Source: Neckera pumila
Lineage: Eukaryota; Streptophyta; Bryopsida; Hypnales; Neckeraceae
Length of the DNA: 64,000 nucleotides
Reading direction: 5' to 3'
Assembly: GCA_963969595.1 (NCBI GenBank)
Contig: OZ018417.1
Location: 13,332,501 to 13,396,500, forward strand
Within the stretch, counting starts at the first letter, position 1; every line of letters begins with the position of its first letter. A program made the position numbers and the translations under genes. The notes under the pieces are model-generated. The model did not search any database, had not been told where the DNA came from, and saw only the letters and a program-made list of their open reading frames with translations. Below are positions 46,344 through 57,374 of the stretch, in pieces.

Positions 46344-47225
46344 GGCAGATAAGCTTAGCTTAATCAACTTTTGCAACTAGGTGACTGTCCGGCTCCGCCA
46401 TGTTTCTTTTTTCTGTATTTTTTGACCAATTTCCCCCAAATACAAAATTCAGGACCTAGTTAGAATACCGGAATTCATGTTTTTTGGAGTTACGAAGGAT
46501 TGACAACATTCAGATAGAGCAGTGAGAGTAAGTTAAACTTTTCATTAGAAGATGAGCAACAGACGTAGATAAATCTTGTTGAACAAGACTTTGTGTTGTG
46601 TTGTGGAAGACTGTACCAATAATAGTTCGGAGACGAAAGTTGGAGAGATGAGATTTCGGGAATAAAATAAGCACCAAACTGCAGAACGTTTCTGCCAAGC
46701 TGGTACCAAGTTTGCAATTGCTAAGCTTTTTTTTTTGTCCCAAGGCAACAAGCAGATTAGAGAATATGATACCACAGCATTGTTACCACAGTTATGTTAC
46801 GAGGCAGATAGCTTGATCAACTTTTGCAACGAGGTGTTCTGCTCCGCCCTGTTTCTTTTTCTGTATTTTTTTGACCAATTTCCCTCATACAAATTTAGGA
46901 CTTCGTTAGAATACCGGAATGTTTTTTGGAGTTTTGAAGGATTGACAACATTCAGATAAATCAGTGAGTAAACTTTTCGTTAGATGATGAGCAGGCGTAG
47001 ATAAATCTTCTTGAACAAGAATTTGTTTTGTGTTGTGGAAGTCTGTACCAATAATATATAGTTCGGAGAGGAAAGTCGGAGAGATCGATGATGTTTCGAG
47101 AATAAAGTAAGCAACAACTGCAGAACTTTTCTGCCAAGCTGGTAACCAAATTTGCAATTACGAAGCTTTTTATTCTTCCAAGGCAACAGGCAGACTGACA
47201 GAGAACATGAGGCATGGATTGAAAT
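46323..47225 (+). repeat. Tandem duplication (~459 bp x 2) covering the last codons and 3' flank of the proline-rich gene
   Basis: Unit 1 starts GTTACCGCAGTTATGTTATG at 46323 and unit 2 GTTACCACAGTTATGTTACG at 46782. Both then share 'ttgatcaacttttgcaac', 'ttctgtattttttgaccaatttccc', 'tagaataccggaat', 'gaaggattgacaacattcagat' and 'ttctgccaagctgg'. They are diverged by many substitutions and small indels, so the duplication is old. Confidence 0.9.
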
Positions 47226-48904
47226 TGCTATCGTTTTCGTGAGTGTAAGATGGGTACCCCCAAACCGCCACTTCTTGGTACTGTGCCTATTATTAGACTG
47301 GCCAAATTCTCATATATTCTTTGTTTGCAAGTGAAAGGAGGTTCCAACGCATCAAAGAATGTGACATTTGGATGTTGTATGCAAAAGTTAGGAAGGGTCA
47401 AAAAAATTTGGTAGATGTTTTGAAATTGTTTCTTTAGCATGTGTACATATTGATTTTGGAGTTGTACATAGAGTGATGGTTTTGTACATAGAATGATAGT
47501 TGTACATATTGGTTTTAGGTAAGGTGCAATTTGGGGTTTACCATTTTACAATAAGATCAACTTCACAATGACATTTTTGGGACCATAAGTTCCTCCTATG
47601 TCTCATTTGTAGTGTAATATTTCAAGCCAAGTCCATAATCTCCTCCAAAAGAACATTGTTTGATAATGGAATGGTTACCAAAGACAAACTTTTTGAGGAA
47701 GTCAATTGCAAGTGCTTATTTAATGTGTGTCTAGTCTTGGTAGTGTAAAGATTGCCCTTATTTTGTTGATGAATAAAGGCCTCTTTTTTTCCAAGGGTTG
47801 ATCACAATGTATTGTTGCAGACCTAGGTTCATGTAGAATATGCACATTGAAAAGATTACTTTACACTTGATGGATGCAAATATTTCAACTTTGCACACGT
47901 GACAACAGAATTTATTAAACTTATTATCTCATGTTGGCATTAGGCTTTCAACAACTCTACCAAAGGTGTAAAGTTTATTAGAGTACTGCCAATTTTTGAG
48001 AATCTGTATGGTCAAAATTTTGTTTTTGTGCATTATTTTGCAATGGTTGGATAGTTCTATAGTTGAAGAGTTGCTAGGGAGATTTGACAATTCAATATAT
48101 ATGACGTACACAAAACGAACTCCAATGTTACACTTTATACTCTAGTTTCCATTTCAAAAGGGATTTACATTATGTCTCAAGCACCAAGACCAAACTTCTA
48201 ATTATTGAAGCAAAGTGATTTGGATTTTATGTTATATAAGATGAAATGGGTATGAACTTTGATGTCCTAATAATAGCTATATTTGATAAAACTATGGGGA
48301 TTGAATTTCCAAAATATATTAATCTGTGGTTTTAGTTTACAAATATGTAAATGACAATGGCTTTGGAGGTTTATTGATTATTATTGACCTCGGACAAGGA
48401 TTTGTGCTTTTGATCAAGAATCATATAGATGAATAATTAGTATAAAAACTTTACATCTATATTATTACATTCCATCCTTTTTATAAGCAATACAAGGATA
48501 AATAGGTAGTAAAAAGAATAAAAGAGGAAGTGAACAAATATACACTTTGGAATAGCAATAATGTAAAAGGCTTTATTTATTGAATATTCTTTTAGCTAAG
48601 ATTTGACAATTGTAGAGGGCTCCATGTAGTGAAATAAGCTATGCAATACAAAATTAATATACCATAAAAAGAATTGTGGATGGAAGAATATTAATGAAAA
48701 ATAAATAGCTATTATAGATGTGCCACACAATCTAATAGGCCAATAGTGGTTAGACTTCAATCATATTGATGGGGTATGATTATGACATATCTATGTTGTA
48801 AATGATATGATAAATGAATTATCCCTATGATTCAGTAATAGAGTTACAACATCTAGGTCATGAAATGTTGTCCTTTACTTGGCTCTTCTTTGGCAATTTC
48901 TATT
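47226..48904. other. AT-rich intergenic DNA
   Basis: No gene or element boundary recognised in this stretch. Confidence 0.5.
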
Positions 48905-49235
48905 CATTAGAGAAAAATTCAGCCCCTTAGAGGGCCATCTGAAGTTGACATGCTATGCTATTCTCAACTTCAAAATTGCTCTTGGTGAACAGTAAGAGTC
49001 TCTGACTGTTCGTCGAAGCAGTTAAGTTTCGCAGATTTTTAAAAAAAAAAATTTAATTAAATTTTTTTTTTGATAATTTTTTATTCAGAATTTTAGGTTC
49101 CTGCACCACTGTTGTTGCAATTTTAGCACGGCGGAAATAGGGAAAAACGATTTTTAGAGCAAAATAAAAGCAAATTTCAAGGTACCTCGGAGGATTGTGG
49201 AGCAGCCCTCCAGAGGCCTGAAATTTTCTCTAATG
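48905..49235. mobile_element. Family B MITE, copy 5
   Basis: Ends CATTAGAGAAAAATTCAGCC and GGCCTGAAATTTTCTCTAATG are inverted. The interior is only loosely like other copies (an A-rich centre), so it may be a sub-family. Confidence 0.7.
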
Positions 49236-51800
49236 TCTAGGTTGCATTTGATTTCTAGTTCAACTCAATAATATTTTTCATGACAATATGGCATAATTGC
49301 ATGCACTATAAGCACACTAATTGTTTTTTCCCTACATTGAGATTGGTTCTACAGATGACCAATGCAACTTTGACATAAAAAAATGCACAACCTAGAAGAA
49401 TTTTTTTGGATAGAACTAGAAACCAATTTAAAAGATTCATTTTGCATGCGCTCACTATAAGAATAGAAGAGCATTGTAGAAGGGAAGAAGCAACAATTAG
49501 ACTATTGTATTGCCGAACATTGGCTTCTTCTATTGCACAACACAATAGTAATACTTTTGAAAACAAGACTTGTACATATGTCTTTGTACGTGGTATGATA
49601 TTTGATTGTTAGAATACAAATTGTATAATAAAATATGGCAAGACATTCACCATGGAATCTTGTAGTGGATTGAAAATTCAACAATAATTCAACAACAAGC
49701 ATCTTTCACTTGGATGTCATTTTAACATCTAAACCTTATCAAGTTCAAATACAACACTATATAGGCATTGACCACCATCTATAACTTCTTAGATATGTAG
49801 AAGGTATAATAATTGTGCAAATTGAGAGTGCCATATGTCATTTGATCCAGTTTAATATGACAACAAACTTCTCACAATAGTATATGTACCTCAATTCATG
49901 CACCTTCTATGTCAAATATACAATAAACACTATATTGCCAAAAATAGGCTTCCTAGCTCGTCAAGGTGGATTGGTAATTTTTTTTTCCTTAGTGGTAATA
50001 CGACACAAACCTTCAAACACAAGTAGAACAAATTAGTCATCTAATTTCATTCATCCATCCATCCCTTTCTTTTATACTTCCATCCATAATATGACCTAAG
50101 ATTAGTAAACTTATTTCAAAAATTTGACAAACTTTACACTTTTCAAAGATGTTTTGATAGCTTCATCTACACTTTTTTTCTTTAATGCCACATTTATCTA
50201 CTCTTGGACCAATCAGTGAGTCATGGACAAAACATTTGGAGATCTCCAGATGGTTATCTCTTGATGTTTGTATAGATCTTTTGCATAGATCTACCAATGT
50301 TTTGCACATTCTCTTGATGATCAATTTTTGTTTTACTACTAATTATGGACTTCTGAAATTCCAAAATTAGTTAAATGTGGCATTTTTTCTCTATTTCTCT
50401 AGTGTGCTGGCAGCCACTACTCAAAGTAGGCAAAAATTAGGCAAAAATTAGCAAAGAAAATAATCACTGGTCAAGGGTGAATTCAGGTCAATTCTCTCAA
50501 AAACTGCCGGCAGTCAGGGCGTTGAATCCGCTACTGAAATCACTGAAAGCGCACCGATGAGTTGCATATCACGCCGCCCGCCCACTCCAGCAGCATGTGG
50601 CCCAGTTTGCATTCGGTTTCCAGCTCTCCATAATCCTTAGTTGTTGCAAAGGAAAATTCATGACCTGCCAAGTGTCGAGTTGCACCTCGTCATCTCCTGC
50701 ACAATTTGCACCACTCAGTGATCCATTTCTTCTGAACAAAATTACTGAAATCAAGACCTTGCAGCCACCTGGCTCATCAGTTTATTATTGAGATCGCCGC
50801 TAAGGTTAGTACCTTTTAACTGAAGCACCGAAAGCTTGTATACATTCCCCGTGAATCAGGCAGTGATGCAGGCTTCCGAACCACAATGCTACATTTTAAA
50901 TGTATTTCCTCAGTCACCAGTTCAGATCAACAGCTGCAGCTAGATCAACAGAGAGAAGAAAACGGTGGCTGCACCCATCAATCGATCTTTTTCCGCCACA
51001 AATTGAAGGCTTGTCGCAGTAGTCAGGCTCAAAACGTCCAACTGAACCAAATTTAGGGGGCTTGTCAAGCTTTGGGTTCCAGAAATAGAGATGATTTTGT
51101 TCCGAGGCTTGAAAATCACGACAAATATTCTGGAGACAAGAATGCGATGCAACTGAATTCCTAGCTATCTTAGCTTCCGTCTGGGTTAAATATGTGGACA
51201 TATAGGTGCAATGCAAACTGTGCACTGGAAGTTGATCATACAGTACCTTCAATGTGCTTGATCAAATTGCTTCTATTCGTGGGTTTCAGACTTGAGTTCG
51301 TGAAATGAGATGCATTCCTCAGATGCAAACTCTCAATACTAGATCAGGATTTTGATGTAGTAGTCTAGCTGGGTTGATCTGGACAATTAAAAATAATGTC
51401 CAAAATTAAACTCCTTCACTTAGAATTGGCCTTCATTTAATTGCTTGTTGCTTGTTTCTCCGTGCTTGAGCAAGCATTGGTCCTCTTGCATATCATCGAG
51501 TAACATGATAACCACCACTTAGAGTACGTCGTCCAAGTTTCTTTGGTAGTGTGTTGTGATCAGACACTCATGCATGATCGAAGTCATCCCAGGTGATTTC
51601 TCTAAATTCCAAAGTTTATTCCTTAAGATCTGAAACCCACTAATATGAGAGTGGTTGAATTTGGCAGGAGAGTTTTGAATGTCAACCTTGAGCTTGGAGC
51701 TGCCAGCATTGTCACGAATTGAAGAACGGTTGAACATTGATCGTTTCGCATTTTGCACATTTCTCAGTTCATTTTCAACTTCCTGTGTTCTTGAGCTACA
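49236..51800. other. Intergenic DNA upstream of the glyoxal-oxidase-like relic
   Basis: AT-rich to about 50400, then more balanced. A 112-codon minus-strand frame at 50914-51252 contains HLYFWNPKLDKPPKFGSVGR but I recognise no family and see no splice context. Nothing else is supported. Confidence 0.35.
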
Positions 51801-51860
51801 ACCTCTCCGAAGCAGTTGAAAGGCGCTGGAAAAGGGTTGGAAACAAGTCCTTCAGGCCGT

Positions 51861-52214
51861 CCTTGGTAACGACGGCTGCAAGCTTCATGTCTGCCATGCT
51901 CAAATTGACGCCGCCCTTGGAAACGATGGTTGCAAGATTCAAGGCCGCCATCTTCAAATTGAAGCCGTCCTTGGAAACAATGGTTGCAAGCTTCATGTCT
52001 GCCAAGTTCACATTGAAGTCATCCTTGGCAACCACGTCCTCGCCACGACGCGCCACAACGCTGCATCTCAAATTCTTCGTCATCCTCGCGGCAATGGTTG
52101 CAAGATCATGTCTGCCATGTTCAAATGGAAGCCGTCCTTGCAAACAACGTCCACGACGCGACGTGCAACTGCTTTGCAGCTCAAGTTCTTCGTCATCCTC
52201 GCGGCGGTCGCGAC
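51861..52214 (+). repeat. In-frame 54-bp tandem repeats plus a larger ~113-bp duplication
   Basis: CCTTGG[AT]AAC.A.GGTTGCAAG units start at 51861, 51915, 51969 and 52023, exactly 54 bases (18 codons) apart. They encode variants of LETMVASFMSAKFTLKSS. The segment ending TTCTTCGTCATCCTCGCGGC occurs twice (about 52067-52087 and 52183-52203), so the piece encoding the putative signal peptide of the adjoining relic has itself been duplicated. Confidence 0.85.
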
Positions 52215-53102
52215 CCCCAGCACCTCCGCCGCGTCCGATTCCTGGACCGTGATGGTCTCCAACTGCGGCATCAATGCCATGCACATGACCACCACCCACA
52301 CCAACAAAGTCATCATGTTCGACCGCACCGACTGGGGAATCTCCCCTCTCCCTCTCCCTAACCACCGCTGCCGCCACAACTCCCACGACAGCGTCACCCC
52401 CGTCGATTGCTCCGCGCACTCCATCCGTTACGACGCCGTCACCAACGCCATTCGCGCACTCTTCCTGTGTTCTCCGACACCTTCTGCTCGTCCGGCGCTT
52501 TTTACCCGAACGGCACGCTCCAGCAAACTGGCGGCGACCACGCGGCCAATCGCACCGTGCGCACCATCAGCGCTGGGGAGAATGACGACTGGGTGGAGCG
52601 GGATGCGTATCTGATTAAGTGAAGATGGTACGCGACGAATCAGATTTTGCCTGATGGGCGCATTATCGTAGTTGGGGGAGAAGCGAGCTATGAGTTTGTG
52701 CCGAAGAGTAAGCCGTGGCCGATCTGGTTGCTGTTGCTGTCCAAAGGGGTTCAGAGAATAATCTCTACCCGTTTGTGCATCTAACGCCGAGTGGGCATTT
52801 GTTCATCTTCGCGAATGTGTACTCAGTGTTATGGGATTACAAAACTGGAAGACGGAGTGGTGAGGACGTATGTTGGATGCACATCCAGCACTGGATGATC
52901 TTCGTCGATGAATCCAAGTACGAGAGCGGAGCCTGGACACAGCGGATCATGATGGAGCCGCAGCCTAAAGACAGAATGCGAACCAGCGCGCCTTCCAGAT
53001 TCATGATGTCGTCTCTCTCACCTGACATGAGTGTTAACCTGTGGTACTGTGTAGTTGTAGCTCTCCTGTTGTTATTACGTGTAGAGTGCAGCTTAGACTC
53101 TC
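52108..53102 (+). pseudogene. Glyoxal-oxidase-like (galactose-oxidase family) gene, broken and truncated
   Basis: The reading MSAMFKWKPSLQ... leads into a hydrophobic LKFFVILAAVA signal-like segment and SDSWTVMVSNCGINAMHMTT, VIMFDRTDWGIS and VDCSAHSIRYD, all typical of plant glyoxal oxidase N-termini. A frameshift at about 52455-52462 moves it to LPVFSDTFCSSGAFYPNGTL with QQTGGD; the Cys of FCSSG would form the Cys-Tyr cofactor in active enzymes. TGA at 52620-52622 interrupts before RWYATNQILPDGRIIVVGG and SYEFVPK. A second frameshift (about 52690-52745) leads to SENNLYPFVHLTPSGHLFIF. Homology stops near 52850, roughly a third to half of the usual ~550 residues, so the C-terminal copper ligands are absent. 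A family C transposon starts at 53103. Confidence 0.85.
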
Positions 53103-53590
53103 TAAGGTAGACAAGCCTATTACCACCCTGATTTGTAATCTGAGTTTATTGGGGCCAATTCCAAGAAGGGCATGTATTTTTTCAGAAGTGTGCGCTTGTT
53201 TTACAAATCAAAATCAAGTGGAATTATAATTTTTTGATCAAAATTGTAATTTCTGTGAATTTTTGAAGTGTCAACCCTGAAATTACAAAATTGCTTGTAG
53301 ACTGGAGCCATAAACATCATACTAAGAACCCATAACCACCCTTCCATGTATTTATTAGCACGTAAGTAAACATTTTTTGCTGATTTGGGATAGTCTACAG
53401 ACTCTTTTAGACCAATTGGGCAAAACACTTTGGAAATTCATAACTAATTCATACTTTGTCCAAAAATTAAAATTTCAACTGCTTCCTTCATGCTTCACAT
53501 TTGTCTTTGTATGGAAAAAAATTTGATTCTATTTCCTAATGGCAACAGACCAAAGCACTGATTCTGCCTGTCATAGGCAGGTTTACCTTA
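53103..53590 (-). mobile_element. Family C TIR element, copy 2 (inverted, diverged)
   Basis: Ends TAAGGTAGACAAGCCTAT and ATAGGCAGGTTTACCTTA are imperfect inverted repeats. The interior contains GGGATAGTCTACAGACTC and CATACTTTGTCCAAA, which match copy 1 (39410-39852) read on the opposite strand. Confidence 0.7.
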
Positions 53591-54899
53591 GTGCAAAGGC
53601 TTGTTTAGTGTACCTTGGACCTTGTATGGTCCAGTGGACTCTGTGACAAGTTATATTAAGGTATAATATAAGCTTGTCCTTGTGCTACGGACGCTTTAAC
53701 TAAGTATCTAGTCTCTGTTATCGCTAGAGTATCTGGAATACTGTGGTAGCTGTGAGTCAGTCATTGAGTAAGTTTCAAAAACGTATCCCGATTTCGGAAA
53801 GGATCCGCGCGTGTATCCGTGATGCTTCCCCTCACAGTCGCGGATGGGTTTGAGAAAGTCGAGATTTTGATTTGCGAAAGTCGAAAATTTGACGAATCTG
53901 GGAGCAGGAAATGTGCGCAACCTGAAAATCTTACTTACGCATTGCGCACGGTGACCATCTTAAACGTCGACAACCTCAAACTTCGATAGAGCTCATGTGT
54001 CCGCAAAGCACTGGAGCTTCCAATCCACCCAGAATTAACCCTAAGACGAGTGCTGGAAAAATACGCCTTCACCGCATTCCCCTGTTTAGCAAATTTGGCA
54101 CACAAAACAATCATTCATAACAATTACATACAAGAAAAAAGGGCGGAAGGATTACGCAACGTCTCCTCTAAAGTAACATCGGCAGTCGGCATACAGTGAG
54201 AGAGATCGACTTGCAAAAATGCACAAATTACACCAAGAAAACAAGAAAACACTCGATGATTTGACAATATGCTAATCTTGTGAAAACAAGGTAAAATCCA
54301 TTACAAATCGAATTGCTAAAAGCGCAGAAAACATCAGCAAAATTCGCAGTTAACTCGACTCTTAAGTGCAATGCTCGCATTGTATACAATTAAGGAAAAA
54401 ATTGAACACACAGGTAGAGAACTTTAACAGCACCTCCTGAAGAATCGAGTCCCGAACGGCTACTCCATTGCACACTGCTGCGCGTGTATACTTGCTAAGA
54501 ATTACTCAAGAATTTCTGGATCCCGCAAAGAAATGTCCGCATTGCAAAAGCAAAAGTTGAGGATCGTCAGTAGGAGAGATCGATCGTGCCGTGCTGCAAA
54601 ATCAGAAGTGTGAGAATTGTCGAAATACGCACAAATACACAGTTTCCCCCCTAACTAGTTCAATCCATTGTGAACAACTAAGACATCTATTCAAGAGCTC
54701 AAGACATCACAGTCAAGCACGATCATCACAGGACATCACTATCAAGCACGATGGAAGTTGCCTCAAGATATCATCCATGCATCGTAACCATCTCTGATTG
54801 TGTGCATCTCTCTGCTCAACCGAGTCTCATCCACGAGCAGGATAGTTAGTTCATAATCACACGATATTCATCCACAAAGGCAATAGTTACAGGAGTTTT
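53591..54899. other. Intergenic DNA without recognised gene
   Basis: Mixed composition. Phrases such as 'gagagatcgac/gagagatcgatcg' recur (54200 and 54572), and short direct repeats ('aagacatcacagtcaagcacgat') occur at 54700-54755. No coding evidence. Confidence 0.4.
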
Positions 54900-55085
54900 C
54901 GTCCGGGGACAGAGCTGGTTACGCCCTGTAACCCTCTCGCCGCCTCCTGGCGGCTCGAAGGTTACCTAGTTTGTAAACCACTGTCGGGAAAGTTACCGTG
55001 CATGTCCCGGGCAGTTTTTGGGCTGTAATTTGGGGCGTAATGCCCGGTTACGCGGGTAAAACCGTGTAATCGGGCATTACGGATT
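54900..55085. other. Small GC-rich island with imperfect palindromes
   Basis: GCCGCCTCCTGGCGGC and the pair TAATGCCCGGTTAC / GTGTAATCGGGCATTAC form hairpin-capable sequence; 'GGTTAC' recurs. It is distinct in base composition from all neighbours. Origin unknown. Confidence 0.45.
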
Positions 55086-55202
55086 TTTCATCCACAATGA
55101 TACTATTTCTCATCTACATCCACATTCTCTTCATTGTAAACCTCCTGTGATTTACGTCGGACAATCTCTCCATCGGGAACTAACCCCTCCACTGTGTCAG
55201 TG

Positions 55203-55398
55203 TTGTTGCAATACTGTTTTATAGGGCCCGCAGTCCAATACCGTAACAGTACTATTATAGTATCGATGACAGTACTGCAACAATATAGTTTCAATGGACC
55301 CATTGAAACTATATTGTTGCAGTACTGTCGTCGATACTGTAATAATATTGTTACAGTCTTGGACTGCGGGCCCTATGAAACAATATTGTTTCAATGGG
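55203..55398. mobile_element. Long near-perfect palindrome (foldback element), ~195 bp
   Basis: Arms of about 95 bases meet near 55300 at AATGGACCCATT. Moving out from the centre, GAAACTATATTGTTGCAGTA mirrors TACTGCAACAATATAGTTTC, and GGACTGCGGGCCCTAT mirrors ATAGGGCCCGCAGTCC. The outer ends (TTGTTGCAATACTGTTTTAT / ATGAAACAATATTGTTTCAA) have mismatches. Open frames on both strands are mirror translations, so none is a gene. It is probably a foldback MITE; no target duplication was identified. Confidence 0.8.
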
Positions 55399-55655
55399 GG
55401 GTACTTTCCTGATGTCTTGTTGTTGGGCATTGCCCTATACATATTCATCCAACACAGGGGTGATTCTAACTTTTACTGAGAGTACTCGAAGGTAGTATCG
55501 GTGATGGTGGAGGAGCAAAGTTGTGGTCCTTGATACAGTGGTTTTAGGTTTGAGTTTGAGCCGTGGGAATTTGGAATCTAAGAGGAGGAGGATTTTGCAA
55601 AGGGAGATTGATCGGCTTGGTGATTGCCGGTCTCGGATTCGTGCCATTATTCTAA

Positions 55656-56718
55656 GGCCAAAAGGTTGAAGAAATTGTGAAGAAGGCTCTCAATTCTTTC
55701 ATGCTTCGACAACTTGAGAATCCGACAAAACCTAAGATATTTGAGTCTTCGAATATTTCTTTTATTCATAATGATGTTAACCTCACAAAGGAAGAGCTTG
55801 TGTTTTGTAGAGGATTTCAGAGGTACTAATTCAGTTCTCTGTTACGTACGTAGGTGCATTCTCAGACTGCCAGACCCAAGATTTGGAAGGACTCAGCTGG
55901 AAAGGTTGACATTTTTGTTTCCGGCATTGGAACTGGTGGAACTGTAATTAGAGCTGGTCGCTGCTTGAAAAGCAAAAACCTTGACGTTAAATTGAGCGTT
56001 AAGTCTTGAAATTCTGTACTTCTAATAATCTATCTTTGGTGACTGCAAATTTGTCTTATGGGTGTTTTTGTGGACATTACTGACTGCATTGTTTTACAAA
56101 TCATTGATGTGGAGCCACCTGAGAGTGGTGTTCTTTTAGGAGGCAAGTCAGGTACAAGACATATTAGAAAGTTACCTCTATTTTGTCTACATTTATTCAT
56201 GGCGATAGTTTTTAATACAGCATGAAATATCTTTGTCGATTTTCTCACGATGCAATTTCCTAGATTTAGTGTTGTAGGAAGTATGGCATCAGATCAAGAC
56301 ATCTGCATATAGGTGTGTGAACTCAGGTCATTAGCTCTGCTTATTAGTAATGATGGACTAGAGTTTTTTTAGTGTGGCCAACGAGGCCTTCACATTCCTA
56401 AAGTCAATATTCAATCTGTTTCTGTTGACAGGACCTCACAAGATCCAAGGGATTGGAGCTGGCTTCATTCCCAGAAATTTGGATGTGGAGATTCTTGGCA
56501 AAAATAATCATTCAGGTTTCTCTCTGTTTCATTGATGCTTCCATTGTTTCGACTTTTTCGAGTATGTCCAGAACCAATAGGTGACTTGATGTCATGTAGT
56601 ATATCACTCATCTGCATTCGCAGTTCTAGGCATTTCTAAAGTTGTATTGTATTTTCTCGGATTCAGCAATGATGCCTTGGAGATGGCCAAGCAACTTCCC
56701 CTGAAGGAAGGTTTGCTG
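55656..56718 (+). pseudogene. Partial cysteine synthase (O-acetylserine thiol-lyase) gene
   Basis: Five exon remnants in order: VEEIVKKALNSFMLRQLENP (55662 on), then [20 protein letters not shown] with [16 protein letters not shown] (from 55874), IDVEPPESGVLLGGKSG (about 56100-56151), [20 protein letters not shown] (56432-56515) and NDALEMAKQLPLKEGLL (56667-56718, followed by GTGAGT). These match the C-terminal half of plant OAS-TL, including the PLP-phosphate-binding GTGGT loop. The PLP lysine exons and the SSGAA end are absent. The acceptor before IDVEPP reads TTTTACAA (AG lost), and the preceding donor is not GT. Introns are retained, so it arose by DNA duplication rather than retroposition. 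Confidence 0.85.
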
Positions 56719-57100
56719 GTGAGTGCAATTAATTTGTCTATTGGAACAATCTGGTATTGATCATGGTCATAAGAATGCGGAACAATCTGAGGTATTGTTT
56801 GATGACGATGAAGAGTATGGAGAGTTTGTGCAGGCCTAGTCACCTGTTGAGGAGTTAGCTTTTTTTTCATATGAAAGTGGATTGGCATATTACTTGGCTG
56901 AGGTTTGATGCTTTCTAACCAGGGGTGATTACAACTTTCTTCTGATGTAGGAAACGTCATCCTTTTAATAAACATTAAACGTGAGTTTGCACACTCGCAA
57001 GTTCTGTACAATCCCTCCATAGCTACTCACCTTGAGGACGACCACCCACCTTTGAGGGCAATGTTTGCTTCTTTGCTGTCTCATTCATTTTTTGGGTAGA

Positions 57101-57374
57101 ATGTAGTATCGGCGACCTCACCTATGGCGTCCCTTGAAACGTCGAGCGACCCTGTGAATCACCTAAACTCTACGGAGTGCAACAAGTAGGGTTTAGGCCT
57201 GGAGCGGAGCGCCGGGAGGCACGAAGCTACAGTACTCTGTAGGGTTGACAAGAAGGGACTAAGGGTTCACCAAGTTCTTTTGGGTTTTATAAAAAAATTA
57301 AGAAAAAAATTTGAAAAGGACCTACGCCCGTTCATTCTTCGGGTGATGGCAGGGCAAGGTCGCCGATACTACAT
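57101..57374. mobile_element. Small TIR element (family D), 274 bp
   Basis: Perfect 18-base inverted ends ATGTAGTATCGGCGACCT and AGGTCGCCGATACTACAT. The interior is GC-richer than its surroundings ('ggagcggagcgccgggaggcac') with an A-rich run. No ORF. Confidence 0.85.

Noticed and set aside
51796..52424. Minus-strand ORFs of 207 and 114 codons opposite the glyoxal-oxidase relic
   Set aside because: They are antisense shadows of the GC-rich + strand coding repeats and homologous exons.
55103..55448. ORFs on both strands reading similar peptides (YCCSTV..)
   Set aside because: Mirror translations across the long palindrome.
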